NCBI GenBank assembly: GCA_002007465.1
Contig: LNAC01000338.1
Location: forward strand, 240,233 to 304,232
Length of the DNA: 64,000 nucleotides
DNA from: Ailurus styani
Lineage: Eukaryota > Chordata > Mammalia > Carnivora > Ailuridae
Direction of reading: 5' to 3'
Each line of letters begins with the position of its first letter. The stretch's first letter is position 1. The position numbers and the translations under genes were made by a program. The notes beneath the pieces are model-generated. The model did no database searches. It was not told where the DNA came from and saw only the letters and a program-made list of their open reading frames with translations. This document shows, one piece after another, positions 43,015 through 57,200 of this stretch.

Positions 43015-45089
43015 AAATTAGATGAAGGTTATTTATTGGTGTGACTTTTTTCCTGTAGTGAGCTTCCTTTACACAGCAGTGGTGTAAATAGCATCAAATT
43101 GAATGAAAACTTTGTTAAATGCAATCATAAATAATTATAATAAATATACATCAAGTAACTTTACAGCACACGGTTTTTTTAGGGCCAAGGTTTGAATCGG
43201 TCTGGACCTCTCAATGTGCTCTCCGGGAGAAGCAGTCATGTTAGCAGCAGACATCTTACTCACAGCTGTCATCGTATCAAGTGATGGGCCAAAAGCAGCT
43301 TCCCAAACCCCCCCTGGGGAGGTAGCTGACAATTCTGAGTCCATTCAAGGGATAGGAAGGATTGGAAGGGACCAAGAATGTAAAAATACAGAGAGGAAGA
43401 ATTACTTCTAATAATCCGGAGGCTCTTTCGTTAGCAGAAGTTAAGAGGATCCTTGTCAGGACTACATCCTAGTGTGACCCCCCCCCCCAGGCTAAAGGGC
43501 TCTCGCCGCTAGGAGGCAGCAGCCAGCCCTCTTTTCAAGCAGGGAAACTGCTTGCAGGTGCTCACCTCCAGACAGGACTGCTCCTGCATCAAATGTAACC
43601 GATGCAGCCGGAACGATTAATCCGGTTTTAGCTTTTCCATAGGTTGGGGAATCATTTCTATAATGGTCCTTAAATGCATTTCCTAAGATTAGGAGGGAGG
43701 AGATGGATGCTAATGCCTCTAACTCTAAAATCCATACATCTTTCCAACAGGCCAGGGCCACAGCAGAGAAAGGAAAAGCACAGCTTTCTCTCCCCAGCAT
43801 TCACACTCCAGAGCCTTCTAGTCAGCACTCACTCAGAACTTTCAATATTCACAATATTATACAATAAATACAGTGATGCAATTCCATGAGCACTGGCAAG
43901 GCCCAAAATGACAAGTGTCCAACAAGATGGCATATGCTGCTCTTGAACAAAGTACCATCGGACGAGACCTATGTGGGGCACAAATGCACTGGGGCAGTGG
44001 GTGAGCCTGGAGCAGCTCAGCCCTGGCACACACGCTCACATGGGGTGGCAAGAGGGTAAGGGGTGGGCTTGACCAGAGGGGGCAGAAGGACCCCACAGTG
44101 GTCCTTGGAAGGTCTTAGTCACTGAAGTAGACCCTGAATGGAGCAGAGCACCTCAGTCAGTCAGCTCTTTTCAAAATGGGTATGTGGCCCAGTCACCAAC
44201 ACTGTGGTGAGGAAGGGCTCTGAGTACAAAAGGGGGGGTAGGCTTAAATCATGTGCTTTCCTGTTCAATCAGAGTCTCAGAAAAAGGCCCCCAACTCGAA
44301 CACTGTCCCTCCTCCTCTGGGTGTCCTTCTCAACGCCTGGAGCTATGACACGTCTGGCTGTGAGCTAAGGTCAGGGATGAACCCTTTGGTCTTCTGAGGA
44401 ACACTCAGTGGAAAACGGTCAGACCAGGGGCCCAGAGGAGACAGCGCATAGGGTCGTCTGGGTGGGAAGGGATGGGGGAACCAATGCGGGGCTCTTCCTC
44501 AGAAAAACCCAGACCATAAACAAGGTTCCAAAGCCGGAAGATTAGCTCCCTGTGTATCCCCCCCCATTTGGGTAACTGGCCCAACCACTTCAGGATGGAA
44601 GGAGACCTGCAGGAGCTGTGTCCAGGATCAACTCCAGCTCAAGGCAGGAGGGGCAGGGCTACAGACCTGTTTGTGAAGATGCTCTGTGGAGAGAACAGGA
44701 TGATGCTCTGTGTGGCCATTGGGATCTCACCACCAGCTTCCTGCTGGGTGGTTCCAGGATGTGGAACTAACTGGGGCCTTATGGCATCAGAATCCGGTGG
44801 CCATGAAAGACAATGTCCAGGAAGATCAAATGAGACACAGGCTGCCTGGGAACTAAACTATTCTACAAACATACCACAAACAGGTAGTAAAAGAACCAAC
44901 CCATCACGAAACATACAAATACAAAAGGTTAAGTCTTCCAGGAAGCCCTGGAATGTGGACAGAAGTTCAGAAAAGCAAAATGTCGCCAACTCCTCACGCA
45001 GGGCCCGGAGGGATGTGCCCTCAGTGGCAGGCTTCCCAAGCCGGTGGAGCAGTGCCTTGGTGACGGACTCTCTCTGGGGCTCCCTCTCC
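43015..45089 (-). other. HECTD4: Probable HECTD4 3'UTR
   Basis: About 2.07 kb of SINE-free sequence between the HECTD4 stop codon and a minus-strand AATAAA, consistent with a 3'UTR of about 2 kb. The plus-strand open frame at 44568-45101 lies across it and shows no recognisable protein. Confidence 0.6.
43032..43037 (-). terminator. HECTD4: Probable HECTD4 poly(A) signal
   Basis: Reads AATAAA on the minus strand (plus TTTATT). A GT-rich stretch follows about 40 bases downstream on that strand. Confidence 0.55.
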
Positions 45090-45226
45090 TCAGCCACTTA
45101 GGGGGTCTTCACGGTAGTGAATGGCACAACGAAGTTTCTCCAGCATGACTTCCAGAGAGGAGTACTGGGGAAGTTTGATCATGAACATGCAGGTCTCCAC
45201 TCGGATGTGGCGAGAGTCTGGGGAAC
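45090..45226 (-). CDS. HECTD4: HECTD4 last coding exon (catalytic Cys)
   Basis: Acceptor TTTCTTTGCAG. It encodes residues 1232-1276, including the thioester-forming Cys at codon 45189-45191 inside RVETCMFMIKLPQYSS, and ends REDPLSG-stop. Confidence 0.95.
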
Positions 45227-48200
45227 CTGCAAAGAAACCCCACCAGGCCAGTGTGAGGAGACTGGGCTACGATTCCAGGGAGGCCTATTGGCCTCTTTGC
45301 TTCTAGCTTTGTTTCTGTGGGCAGCTCTAAGCCAACCCCAAAGTCCATCGCGAGGAGGGGCAGGGGTGGGGCAAAAGACGATTCCGGAGGAGAAAATGGC
45401 AGACACATCTCCTGTACAGCACAGGCACCGAAGTGCTGACCTGTGAGGGAACCTGGTTATAAATAAGTTTGTTTGCTCAGCTGAGGGTTTCTTTTTTCTA
45501 CATTTAAACTTGGGAAATTAAAAAAATTTCTGGCTTTTTAACTTTCTAAAATGTCAGAAAATACATCAACCTTGGACCTCTGTCGACTCTTGGCTAAGGT
45601 CAGGTTTGGGAGGCACGTGACAGCGCCTTCCCCCACCCCTCCGCCCCCTCATTTACATCTGGGTTTAACTGTCCATTGATCTCCTTCCCTCCCGCAGCGC
45701 CCAGCAGCTCCAGCCCCCAAGTGAGAGCGGGGCATGTGTGTCCCCGACTTGGAACATGACGAGGGGAGGGTGGTACCTGCTGTGCCATCTGGGGGGGCGA
45801 TCTTCATGGGGTATGGGGGCACATGGGCTGTGTCAGGGCCCCCGTCTTTGCAGGGACAGGTGAATGGGATGCGTTCCTGGTTGCAGGCAAACTTGATGAA
45901 CTTGCACAGCTCCTCCTGGGCGAACATCTCCAGCGCCCCCCAGAAGAATTCGATGTGCTGGTCCGTCTCCATCAGCCCCACCTGGTACATGGTGTGCGCC
46001 TGGGGAAGAAAGGCCCCCCGAGACGTGAGCAGATCCAGGCTTCTGCTAGCCCAGTACCGCCCTAGGCCAGGTGGGTGCAGCAGGGACACAGTGGCCGCTG
46101 GACACAGGGATCCTGACGATGACGAAGACCTGCAAGGTACAGTCCCAGTGTCTGTGTGTCGGACTGCAGCCTGCACATCAGGCTCGGCAGCAGAGGTTCG
46201 ACCTGGGTTACCCCGTGGACACACTGGGTGGGTCCTGTCACTGTTCCCACTCGGGCAAGGTCTCACAGCTTGGCAAGAAGCGACCCTGGGATGCCAGGGT
46301 CCAGCCCGAGGGAAGCTGGCTGGGGCAAGAGCAGGCCAGGCTGGGGAATGGAGGGGGCTCAGCAAGAATGGTCTTCACTCGGGATGCGGCCTTAGACGCG
46401 GCCTGGAGCCCAGCAATCTGGGTATGAGGCCCACCTGCCGCGTGCTGCCATGAGGAAGCTTCGGCCGACTCCGCCGGGAGGTGGGCTGAGCGCGGCTCGT
46501 GCCCCTCCCCCGTGGGGACTGAGCGCCGGGCACAGGAAGTACCAGGACCGGCCCGCTGACGCTGCCTGCCCGCGCAGCCCGGGCCCAGGCCACCGACCTT
46601 GAGGAACTCGAGGTTGATGTACGGGAGGCCGCAGGTGCGCAGCTCCATCTCCAGCGGGCTGAGCGTGGTGAGCAGCTGCAGGGGGATGATGGCGCCCAGG
46701 CCCGCCCTCACGGCCGTCACGCACTCGGCGTTCTGCAGCTCCCGCAGCCGCAGGCTCCGGATGGCCGCCGCGTAGATGTCCTTGTTCTCCCACCTGCGGG
46801 CGCGCGGGGGACCCAGGTGACGGAGGACACCGAGGCGGCCCGTGGGGCTGCTCCTAGTCTCGGGGCCACACGCCCCCAGCCGAGGTCCCAGGCAGGGGCC
46901 TCAGGCCCAGTGACGGAGATGTCCCCGTCCCGGCAGCCCCACGGATTCCTCTCCTGCCTCCGGTGTCACCCACCTCACAGCTGAGATTTTCTTAACAAAA
47001 AGTCCTGCTGAACACATTCCATCCTTGCCGGGCCCCAACGTCCTGCCCCCCGCTCCTCCCACGGGCGAAATCTGTCAGTCCCCGACCCAGCCCAGGCCGC
47101 CCGAGTCCAGGCACTGCCGCGACACCCCGTTAGCCCGACTGGCCAGTCCCCCCGTGCAGGCACAACACTCACGCCACAGGGATGTGCCGGCCGCGGCTGC
47201 ACAGCTCCACCTCCTCGCCCGTCATGGTCAGGTAGGTGAACCTGCAGCACGGCTTGTTGGGGCCCTCAGGGCTCTCGGTGGCCAGGTGCTGGGAGGCGAT
47301 CTCGGCACACAGGGCCTCTAGCTCGGTCTCATCGTTGATCTGGAGGGCAGAGGCAGACGGAGGCTAACTGCCTGACCCACCCCCCAGGTGCCCTGGAAGA
47401 CGGAACCCCAATCTCCAGTTGGGCAAACAGCGGGCACCCTTTGGACGGGGGCTGCCCTTGACCATTATGAAGGTGCACATGGCACAGGCCTGCTCGGAGT
47501 GGCCATGAGTTCAGGACTGGGCATGTGGCAGAGGCCTGGCTGATGAGACCCCCAATCGCAGGGCTGCTTCTGTTACCATTTGGAAACAGCAGCCCTCTCC
47601 CTGGTGTGGACGTGACTGTAAGATGGTACATCTTGTACTACTGGGGACCATCTTGAAACCAATTATTGATGAGATCATTTGAACACCTGGATTCAGCCTT
47701 GCCCAAAGCCAAATCTATATCCATATTTAGTTTCAAAAGCAAATCATTAAAAAACAAGACAAAACAAAATTAGGGTTCAAAAGACACTGATGTCCATCAT
47801 GGGCTACTGAGGAGGTGATAGGATCTGGCCCAGAAGCGAGTAAACCCGTAACTCAGGGGTGGTGAAGGCTACAGGCACAATTGCCAGAAGTTCAGAACGC
47901 TTCTTCCCGGTTCATGGGCCGCAACCCTGGTGTAGCTGTATCCCGGCACCCTCTGAGGCTTTCCCCAACCCCTTCAGAAAGAAGCCTTGCCTGGACTGTC
48001 GTTCTGGACGCTGTCTTATACCCTCTGCCTGCCCCAAGCCCTTGCTGCTACCCACAGCCCTGGGAGCACCTCTCAGAGCAGTGTCTGGCGAGGACTCCTA
48101 AATCCCTAGCCTCTGGGGGCCGGCCTGCTTTGACCCTTTAGACAATGCCCTGTCCTCCCTGTTTCTGCTGGGAAACCAAGCTCGAATCCAGGATCCCGGT

Positions 48201-51200
48201 TCTGATGCTCCCTTGGGCTGCTGCCCTCAAGTGGTAGCTGAAGGGAGGACAATGGAGAGCCTGGCGCCAAGGCCCCTCAGAGGGCCCGAGTTTTGAGTCT
48301 CCTTCAGTTGAGGTTCCCATTGAGAGCAGGCTCAGCCAGGCCTCGGACACCGTCTGCTCCCCTGCGAGCACAGGCAGTTGGCCTCAAGGGGGAGGGCTGG
48401 GGCAGAGGCACCTCCACACTCGGTCTCTAACTTGAGGAGACGTTTTAGCTGGACAGGCCGAGGTTCCACCGGTGGCTCTGTTCCCCACCAGCTCTCCTCT
48501 CTGAGCCTCCCTCCCTCTTGGGCTTGTCATGAGGACGTGTGCACACAGGGCCCCACATGCCGGCAGAGCAACCCGGTCACTCCCCATGTTTGCGGTGAGA
48601 GCCCGGGGCCTGGCCCACGGGCGGCCTCTGCGACTGTGAACCAGTGGCCACATCTGAACGGCTCCCGTGGGCCCAGCCGGCAGCCTGAGCACTGACCACG
48701 CCACCTCCAGGGGCCTGGGCTTGCGTGCAGACGGACAGTCAGACATCACTGTGCTCTCGCTATCCATGTGTCTCAAGGCACAAGGAGGAGAGCTACGGTC
48801 CCAACCCCTCCCCCTGCCCTGGCCGATCTCGGGTGATCCCCAAGAGCCAATCTCCTGCACTCTGAGGCCCCCAAACCAAGCTCTTCAAAGCAAAGGTGGG
48901 TCTGCTTGTAGGAGGTCCTCTGCTCAGTCAGTTACAGGGACCCCTTCAACCCTGCGTCTTTGGGAGGCTCATCGGGGCACATTAGTCACCCCCACTCTGC
49001 TGCTATCGAACAGGGAGAGAAGCCAGAGGGGCTTCTGTCGCCATGAAGTAAGGCTGTCAAAGACAGCGCACGTTCCCTGATGTTCTTTGGGAGATCCCAA
49101 TCGGTCCTCAGGTAGACGCTTGGGCTCCCCTGGCACGGAGGACCAGGGGACAGCAGGCCACGGAGGCAACAAGGGGCCCTGGGGACACTGCCCTGGAGCT
49201 CCGCTGTTCCCAGCATGGACTATTCACTTACACTCTCGAACTTCTTGACATAATTGTAGGTGAGTATGTCTGCTTCCTGCAGGTCTTGGTCAGGGTCCAG
49301 GGGCTCGCCCACCAGGGTCTTCCAGAAGGAAGGCAGGAGGTCCAGGGGTAGAGGGACATCTGCCCGAATTGCAATCCCCAGCAACTGGCCCAGGAAGTGC
49401 AGCAGCTGCTCCTCCCCGTAGGTGATGGGGCTGGGGGTCAGGATGTACTTGCCCTGGAAACGGAGGCACAGATGAAGTGACGGACGGGCGCCTCTACTCC
49501 TCCCTGGAGCAGGTGCCCAGGGCCAGCAGCAGGGAGCCACCGCGGGCTCAGGGAGGCGGACTAGGAAGGGGCGGGGGAGGACACACCCCTAGGGCCCCAA
49601 GCAGGCGTCCCGCCGCGGCCCACGCCTTGGGAGTCCTACCTTGTTCTTGTTGGCCGCCGAGCTGGGGCACAACAGCAGGAGGGACAGTGAGGAGCTCTGC
49701 AGCTCTTTACACACCTGCCACAGGAAGTGCCGGAAAGAGCCGCCTGCGGGACGCATGGAGACCCCTCAGCACCGAGACCCCAGCAGCCCACCTGCCCTGT
49801 GCCCACCTGGACCTCAGCTCGTCTGCCGACCTCAATGCAGCTATGGTGGAGGGGAGAGAGGACTCGTCTGAGGGCAGGGAGACCGGGGGTCAAGTCCCGC
49901 TGTGCCACTTACGAGCTGGGTGACCCCCAGGGAACCACTTCCCGGTGACCCAGTCCATCCTATGGGGCAGTAATCGACCCGGCGTCAGGGGCTGGCTTCC
50001 AGGGTTCCGCGAGTCCCGCTGCAGAGCCCCACGTGGGCCGCCTCTGCAGCCGCGAGCTCCCACTGATCTGCTCCCTGTCTGTCGCTCCGGGTTGTACCGG
50101 GAGCAGGGCCGCCTGTCCTACTCAGCAGCGCCCCCTGCCCCGGCCAGGTGCTCAGGGCCCGTCCAGCGAGTGTCTAACTGCACAGACCGACGCACAAGTG
50201 CTTGCAGAGGGCAAAGGGCCACCAACGGTCCCCCGCTGCTGTCATTCCAAAGGTGCCTTCGGCTTTCTGGCCGACACCTCCCTGTGCCTGGGTCTCCTCT
50301 CCCCTGTGGCTCCCCTGTCAGGGCCCCAAGGTCGGAAGCTCTGAGGACAGCTGCGCGTACGCACTGCTTGGCTGGAGCCGTGCAGAGGACCCGCCTGGGG
50401 ACAGATGTCCTCGCCCTGCCTGCGGAAACCACCAAGGGCTGGGCCGTGGAATCGGACAGAGCTGGGTCTGAACCGCAGCCAGCTGCCCAACCTGGGGGAG
50501 GCCGCCGCCGGCCTCCGGGGCACTTGGCTACTAGGAGGAGGGTCAGGTGTGGAGGGCGGGCCCGGCACCCTCGGTGCGCTCGGCGGGGAGCAGCGTTCTG
50601 AGTGGACCTGGCCGGACACACACACAAGCTCTGACCCAGCCCGTGCCTCAGCCGGGGCCCTTCCTGGGGACAAAGGCCATCCGCACGGACGGCGTCTCCA
50701 CGGTGCCCACTCGGCACTGACCAGGCACGCGGGGCGCAAGTCCCCGGGGGCAGGGGCTGGACAGGCCGGGCGCTCTGGGGCAGTCCCGGCTTCTGCACAG
50801 CAGGCTAATGGGGACGTGGCTTTTCAGTCTTGCTAATGGGGGCGAGCTGGGGCAGAGGAGGCCAAGAGTCACCCCAGGAACGTTCACATGGGCCACCCAG
50901 CCTCGACCCCGCGCTGGCGGCGCAGAGCCTGGCAGAGCCCGCGCAGAGCCCGGCAGAGCCCGGCAGAGCCCGCGCAGAGCCCGGCAGAGCCCCGCAGAGC
51001 CCCGCAGAGCCCCGCAGAGCCCGCGCAGAGCCCGGCAGGGGCGCACTCACTGGTGCCGTGCACCTCCTCCCCGGTGAAGCGGATGTTGAAGGCGTAGGTG
51101 GGGTCGCCGCCACTGGCCAGCTTGACGCAAAGCTGCGAGGACGACACGGAGGCCAGCTGCCGGGCAGCCTGGCAGAAGTAGGAGTTTTCGGAGGCTCTGA

Positions 51201-54200
51201 TTTCCCCTGGAAAGAGACAGAAAGCAGTAAAAGGCTCCCGGTGCCGTCTTCTGCTCTCCCAGCCCAGGACAGACGCTTTGCCAGGCCTCTGCCTGCTTCT
51301 CGGCCCTCTCCCCGCCCCTGGTCCAGCCACCCTGCCTTCTCTCTGCTCTTGGAATGTCTTCCACGCTGCAAGCACAAGGCTCCCAGCCGCCCCTCCGCCC
51401 CCAGGGGAGAGACCACCCCCCCCAACCCCCCGTCCACGCTCTTCTTTCATCTCCTCCACGCTGTGTGTTCACGGGCTGTGGCTACGGCCCCCGGAGCCGC
51501 TCCCCCCTTTCTTCAATGCTGGAACTCCAACTCTAGCAAGTCCACGGCCAACCAGAACGTCTCCACTTCCCACACTCCCCCGCAGTCAGGGGTGGCCCCG
51601 TGACAGTGCTCCAGTGAGATGGGAAGGGGAGGTGAGGCTCTGGGAAGCGGAGAGCTCCTTTTGCCTCTCCCCTTCTTCTTGCTGCCCAGCATGGAGGCTC
51701 AGAAGGGGACCCTGAAGGTGGAAGCCACCCGCTGGGACACGTGGGAGGACAGAAGCAGCCAGATCAATGTCTGCACTCCCTTGGTCTAGAGGCTTCTATC
51801 ACGTGCAAGAATCGACTGCATCATTTGTTCGATCACGGCCTTTTCACATTTTCTGTGCTGTGTAGCTAATCTTACCTCCCACGATTTCCAGTGGGTCCAA
51901 AGTGATCTCAGGAGCTGCATGGTCAGCTGTCCTCTGCACGGTGGCATTCAGTACCCGATTCATGACGGTCACCTTCGTGTCATAAAAGATCAGCCCTGAA
52001 GGGAAGAATGTGGGAGAGACGCTCAGACGGGGCTGCTTTCCTTCCTTCCCTGTCACCCAAGGCCTGGTGGAGGTCACGCTGCCGCCCCTGGGCCCAGTCT
52101 CTCCTGGGATGCCCTCCAGGCCCCTGAATGGGGCACTCACACACCACAGCCCTGACTCTCCGGGGGGGGGGGGCAACTTGTCAGTATCTGCCCCTATGGT
52201 AGTACATGGACCCTGGCTTCTGTCATGTCCAGGAAACATCTCCCTGGCTGAAATAAAGTATGAGAAGGTTTGCTGTAGCATTTTCTGAAATGGCAAAAAA
52301 TAAAAACCCAGAAGGTGAGGGTACAGAACAGAACATATGCTAGGATACCCACTTCTGAATTAAAAAAACAAAAACAAAAACGCGTGTATCTATTTGTATG
52401 TGAACAGAAAAGTCTGGAAGGACAGGTACTCAGCGGTTAATGATGATCATCTCTGGAATGTAGGGGACAGTGAATCAGAGCCTTCTATTTTTTGTTTTGT
52501 TTTGTTTTGAAATAATGGAGTTCAAGGTGGGGCTTGAACTCAGGACCCTGAGATCAAGACCTGAGCTGAGATCAAGAGTAGACTTGTAACTGACTTAAAT
52601 CATCTCTACACCCAACGTGGGGCTCGAACTCATGACCCTAAGATCAAAAGTCACATGCTCTTCTGACTGAGCCAGTCAGGCGCCCCTGAAAACTCGAGAA
52701 AATTTAATTTTTCAGGGTGTAACTGAAGTAACCGCTCTCGCCCGGAGGTGCTGTTTGTGGGGACCCGGGCACGTCCCAGGTAAGGGGGCGCCTCCCAGCC
52801 GCAGACCGTGGGGTGTGGGGCCGGCGGGCGCAGGCGCTGACCTTTGGCCTCCTTCAGCAGGGCGGCGATGCTGTGCGCGTACATGGGTGTCTGGCGCAGC
52901 TCCACCAGCGGCAGGAAGAAGGTCTCCAGGGTGGTGTTCAGGGACTGGAGCAGGGCGAAGCGCAGGCGCAGGCTCTCGATGGGCACGTCTGCAGGGCACA
53001 AGGGGCGGTCAGGCCGGGGCTCGCGGGCTGTGAACGAACTCAAGTGGCCCCTGCCCCTGGGGTGTGGGGGGGCGGGAGCACCAGGAGCGGGGCACTTCGG
53101 GGGGGGGGACCAGGAAGACCGCCGCAGATTTTATCCCCGGGACCCACAGATGCTGTGCGTGCGTGGTCCCCGGTCTGCCTGAGCCCAAGCCAAGGGGAAG
53201 CCAAGGGGGAGGCCCCGGCTCCTCGGGAATCCAAGGGCCCCCTCAGCCTATCTCCGGGGCCAGGGCTGCGGCCGATGCTATTTTTAACTTTCAGTTTTGA
53301 AAGAGACTTCTAGGAAGTTGCAAAAATAGTACGCAGTCCTGTGTACCTTTCATTAGCTTCCCCCAAAGTGACATCAGATGTCAAGAATGGGACACTGAGA
53401 CACTGGCACAGTCTCATTTGTCCTCACATCCATCTCCAGCTGTGAGAGACGGACAGCAGGACAACTTCCGGCCCATGTTGACCTTCAAAGTATCCGGAAG
53501 AGCAAAGAGCAAAGGCCCAGGACACGTGGCCGAGCGAGGGTGGGCAGACTCCCAGGCCGCCCGTGGTACACACGCGCCCAGGCACAGAAACAAGCCCGGG
53601 GGTCACGTGCCGGCGAGCTGTGACAAGGGTCACCTCCCAGGGATGGATTTACGGAGAACATCTGTTCTTGCCCGTGCACTTGCGTGTGCAGGCACCTGCC
53701 TAGCTTTTAATAAAGACACGATGCTCTCTCGTGATGCAGGATGACAGACAGCTCTGACCCCTGCTGCCTCCCGCCACCCGCTCACAAGGAGCCTGTGACA
53801 AGGCTCCCCACCTAGCGCAGCTGCGGTCACGGCTTCTCCCTCGCTCTCCTCTGCACGCCCCCCCCCGCCCCCAGCGGTTCCCAGCAGGTGATCCGAAGGA
53901 CTTGATCCCTGGCCGCCAGGAGCCCATCCAGTCCTCCCAAACCCCCGGTACCGTCGCCGGGATGCCCCCAGGTACCGCGGGGGGACGGTCCCCCAGGGCC
54001 ACATACTCAAGAGGCAGGCCACTCTGGGGTCGGCGGCGTCTGCGGGGTCCAGGTACACCTCGTGGGGATGGAGCCGCGCGGGCGTGATGGCCAGGTGGCG
54101 GCACAGCCGGTTCACGTACTGCACCAGCGCCACGTCCATCTCCAGGGTCCACTTCCTGGAGGCCTTGTGCGCGTGTCGGACGTCGATGCAGGCACACCTG

Positions 54201-57200
54201 GGGCCGGGCGACAAGGGCAAGGTGGGCCGGGGGCCACGTCCCCGCTCCCGGACCCCGCCGCACGCACCCCCGCGGGCCTCCCCCTTGCGCCTGCGCCGAT
54301 GGTGGAGGGCTCAGGCCGGGCTCGGGAGTCCCTGGGCCCAAATCTAGGCCACCCGGTGACCTGGGCCACCAAGACAGCTGCTCGAGCTTAACAAACGTGT
54401 CACCTGGGAATTTGTCTGCAGGCCAACCCACACCCTTCCCACTTCGCATGCACTTTGCTAGCCTAAAACAGGCGATTCTACTTTTCTAAAGCCCCAAGTC
54501 ATCTGTCTTACTGGCTTCCGAAATAAATCACAGGACTGGTTTGGGGACGGACTCTGAGCCTCCGTGAGGTACAAAATGATGGTGCCCAGCGGCAAGCCCC
54601 TTCTGAACCCTGAGCGGGGATTTTAGAAGAGCGTGCTCCAGCAGCCTCTCCCCGCCGCGGGCCTGGGCCGAGCGCCGGAGCGAGGGCAGGGTCATGAGCA
54701 CCAGGCTGGCCTGGGACCCCCTCACAGCCAGAAAGAGGGAACCATTCTAGTTTGGTCCTGGGGACCTGGTGGCCTCCTGCCTGGCAGGGATGGAGAGCGG
54801 GCAACGGGGACTTGGAGACAAAGTGGGACTCCGAGGGACAGAGAGTCTTCGGAATGAGAAATCGTCCTCGTTAGGGACTGAAGTGTGTCCAGCCCCCCAC
54901 CCCCATTCCTGTGTTGAAGCCTTAAATCCCAGTGTGTGACTGTGTAAGGAGATGGGGCCTTTAAAGAGGTAACTGAGTTAAAGGAGGTCCTCAGGGCAAG
55001 ACCCAGACCAGCAGACTGGTGTCCCCCTGAGAAGCGGGGCGGCAGTGGGGACGCGACTGTCCGCAAGCCAACGAGAGGCCTCGGAGAAACCAACCCTGTT
55101 GACACCTTGACCTCCAGAACTGTCAGAAGATGAATTTGCTTAGAACAGAGTTTGTTTCCAAATGGGTTCTGAAACCTACTTCGAGAATTACGAAAAATTA
55201 GAAACTCAGCAGGTATTTAGAACGGCAGGCAGAATGGCTCCCAGAAAGGATTTTCGAGGGGATGCCTCTGGTGGCCAAAAACAATTTTTACACAAGGTAT
55301 CAACCAGGTTGAGAGACAACTTCTTACCTCTCAAAGTGAAGGTCATAGCCACAGGATAAAATCGCCCTCCAGACACTACGGATGTCTTGCTTGGCTCGGT
55401 CAATAACAAACTTGTGAAATCCTTCCAACGTTAGATACTTCTCCTCAGGGACTGATGGAGAAGTATTTAGAGAGTGAGGAGTCTGGAAGAACCTCCCACA
55501 GCAAGGGCCTCGCGCCATGCCCTGGTGGCATTTCTGCCATGGCCCAATCCACCTGCGCCCTGCCTCCTGGCCCTCCAAGGTCTGTCACGGCTGCCTCCAC
55601 CCGGTGCCAGAGACCAAGCACAACCCTGACCTCCCCCTCCTGGGGTCAGGGAGCAAGAGCCTGACTTCTCCAGCTCTGCTTGGGCCTTTATGAGGCTCAA
55701 GTTCCAATGCCCAGGTAAGTGCCTTCTGGAAACAAATTTCCAAGCAGATTTCCAGATCTTTACTTTCAATCATCATCACCTACTCTTCACCTTGGGTGCG
55801 TGGTATTTTGGGAGCTGCTATTTTGACCTTCATAAATTCGTGGTCAAAGACAGCATTGAAGCCCAGCCTAACCCAAACCCCAAGGGAGCCCAGTCAGCCA
55901 GGCAAGAGCCGGGAGGCTGTTCCTGGGGGCCCACCAGTCAGGCCCAAGCTTCTCATTCACCTTCTTGTTTTTTGGTGGGTGACTTCTCCGGGTCCTTCTC
56001 ATCTGGTTTGCTCTTTTCGGGGGACTTGGGCTTCACAGTTGGCTTCTTCTCACTTAAGGCAGTCCTGCTGTAGACCAGAGCATTGCAATCAGAATTCCTG
56101 CGTTCATACCACATCCTGACAGAGGACACACAGAGCCTCACACGTGCGGTAGGTCAGACTCCCCCAACCATGGCCACCGGTTCCCACAGGGCTGGGCACA
56201 AGGTCAGGGCTGGGCGCAAGGTCAGCTCTATTCTCACCAAGTTCACTGAGCAAATCAGGAGGACAAACTGATGCTTTAACTGTGAAAGACCTTAAAAGAT
56301 GCTTTTCATCCCTTCTATATCCTTCAGAGCTGCACTAAGAAGCAGTCACTAGCCAGATGTAGCTATATGTTTAAATTTAAATAAAATTAAAAACTCAGTT
56401 CCTTGATTGCACTGGCCACATTTCAAGGGCTCAGTAGCCACATTGTGACTAGTACCAACTGCATTCAACAGCCAGACAGGAAAACAGCACAGTATTTCAT
56501 CACAGAAAATTCTGTTGTGCTATATGGATACATAACCATGATTTATGTACAACTAATTAGCAGAAAGACATTTTACTTTTCTGATCCTTTAACTGATTCC
56601 TCTAGAGAGTCCTGCCAGGTACCACATTTCTATCAGTTTCAATTTTGAGTTCTTGAGTCTAGGTCTATAGAAAATTCTATTAAATATGTATGCATATCCA
56701 CACATGAAATATTACAGAGCTCTTAAAAAAAGGGAGAGAGTTGCCTGGGTGGTTCAGTTGGTTAAGCATGGGACTACAGGTCGGGTCATGGCCTCAGAGT
56801 CCTGGGATCAAGACCCGAGTCTGGCTCTACGCTCAGCAGGGAGTCCGCTTGTCCTTCCCTCTCTGCCCCTCACCCCCACTCATGCTCTGTGTCTCTCTCA
56901 AATAAATAAATAAAATCTTAAAAAAAAAAAAAAAAGGAGTAAGTTCTTTTTGTGCAGATATGGAATCACCTCCCAGATTAGCAGCAAATGGAAACAGCAA
57001 GGTGCAGGCACTGTGTGAGGTATGGGGATGTTTGGGCATGTGCCCATCTGCTTGTGTGTACACAGAAGAGGTCTGGAAGGCTAGGGAAGTAACACCGGCA
57101 GTCTCACAGAGGGGGACAGGAAGGCTTGAGGATGAAGGGGAAGAGGAATGGCTTTTTGCTGCATATACTTTTGAATTCTGTACTATTTTAGCCATTTAAC

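Noticed and set aside
44568..45101. 177-residue open frame on + opposite the HECTD4 3'UTR
   Set aside because: No recognisable protein, and it is antisense to the last exon and UTR of a well-supported gene.
50830..51603. 257-residue open frame on + rich in AEP/RARAEP repeats
   Set aside because: It is the translation of the minisatellite and the antisense of a HECTD4 exon, so a composition artefact.
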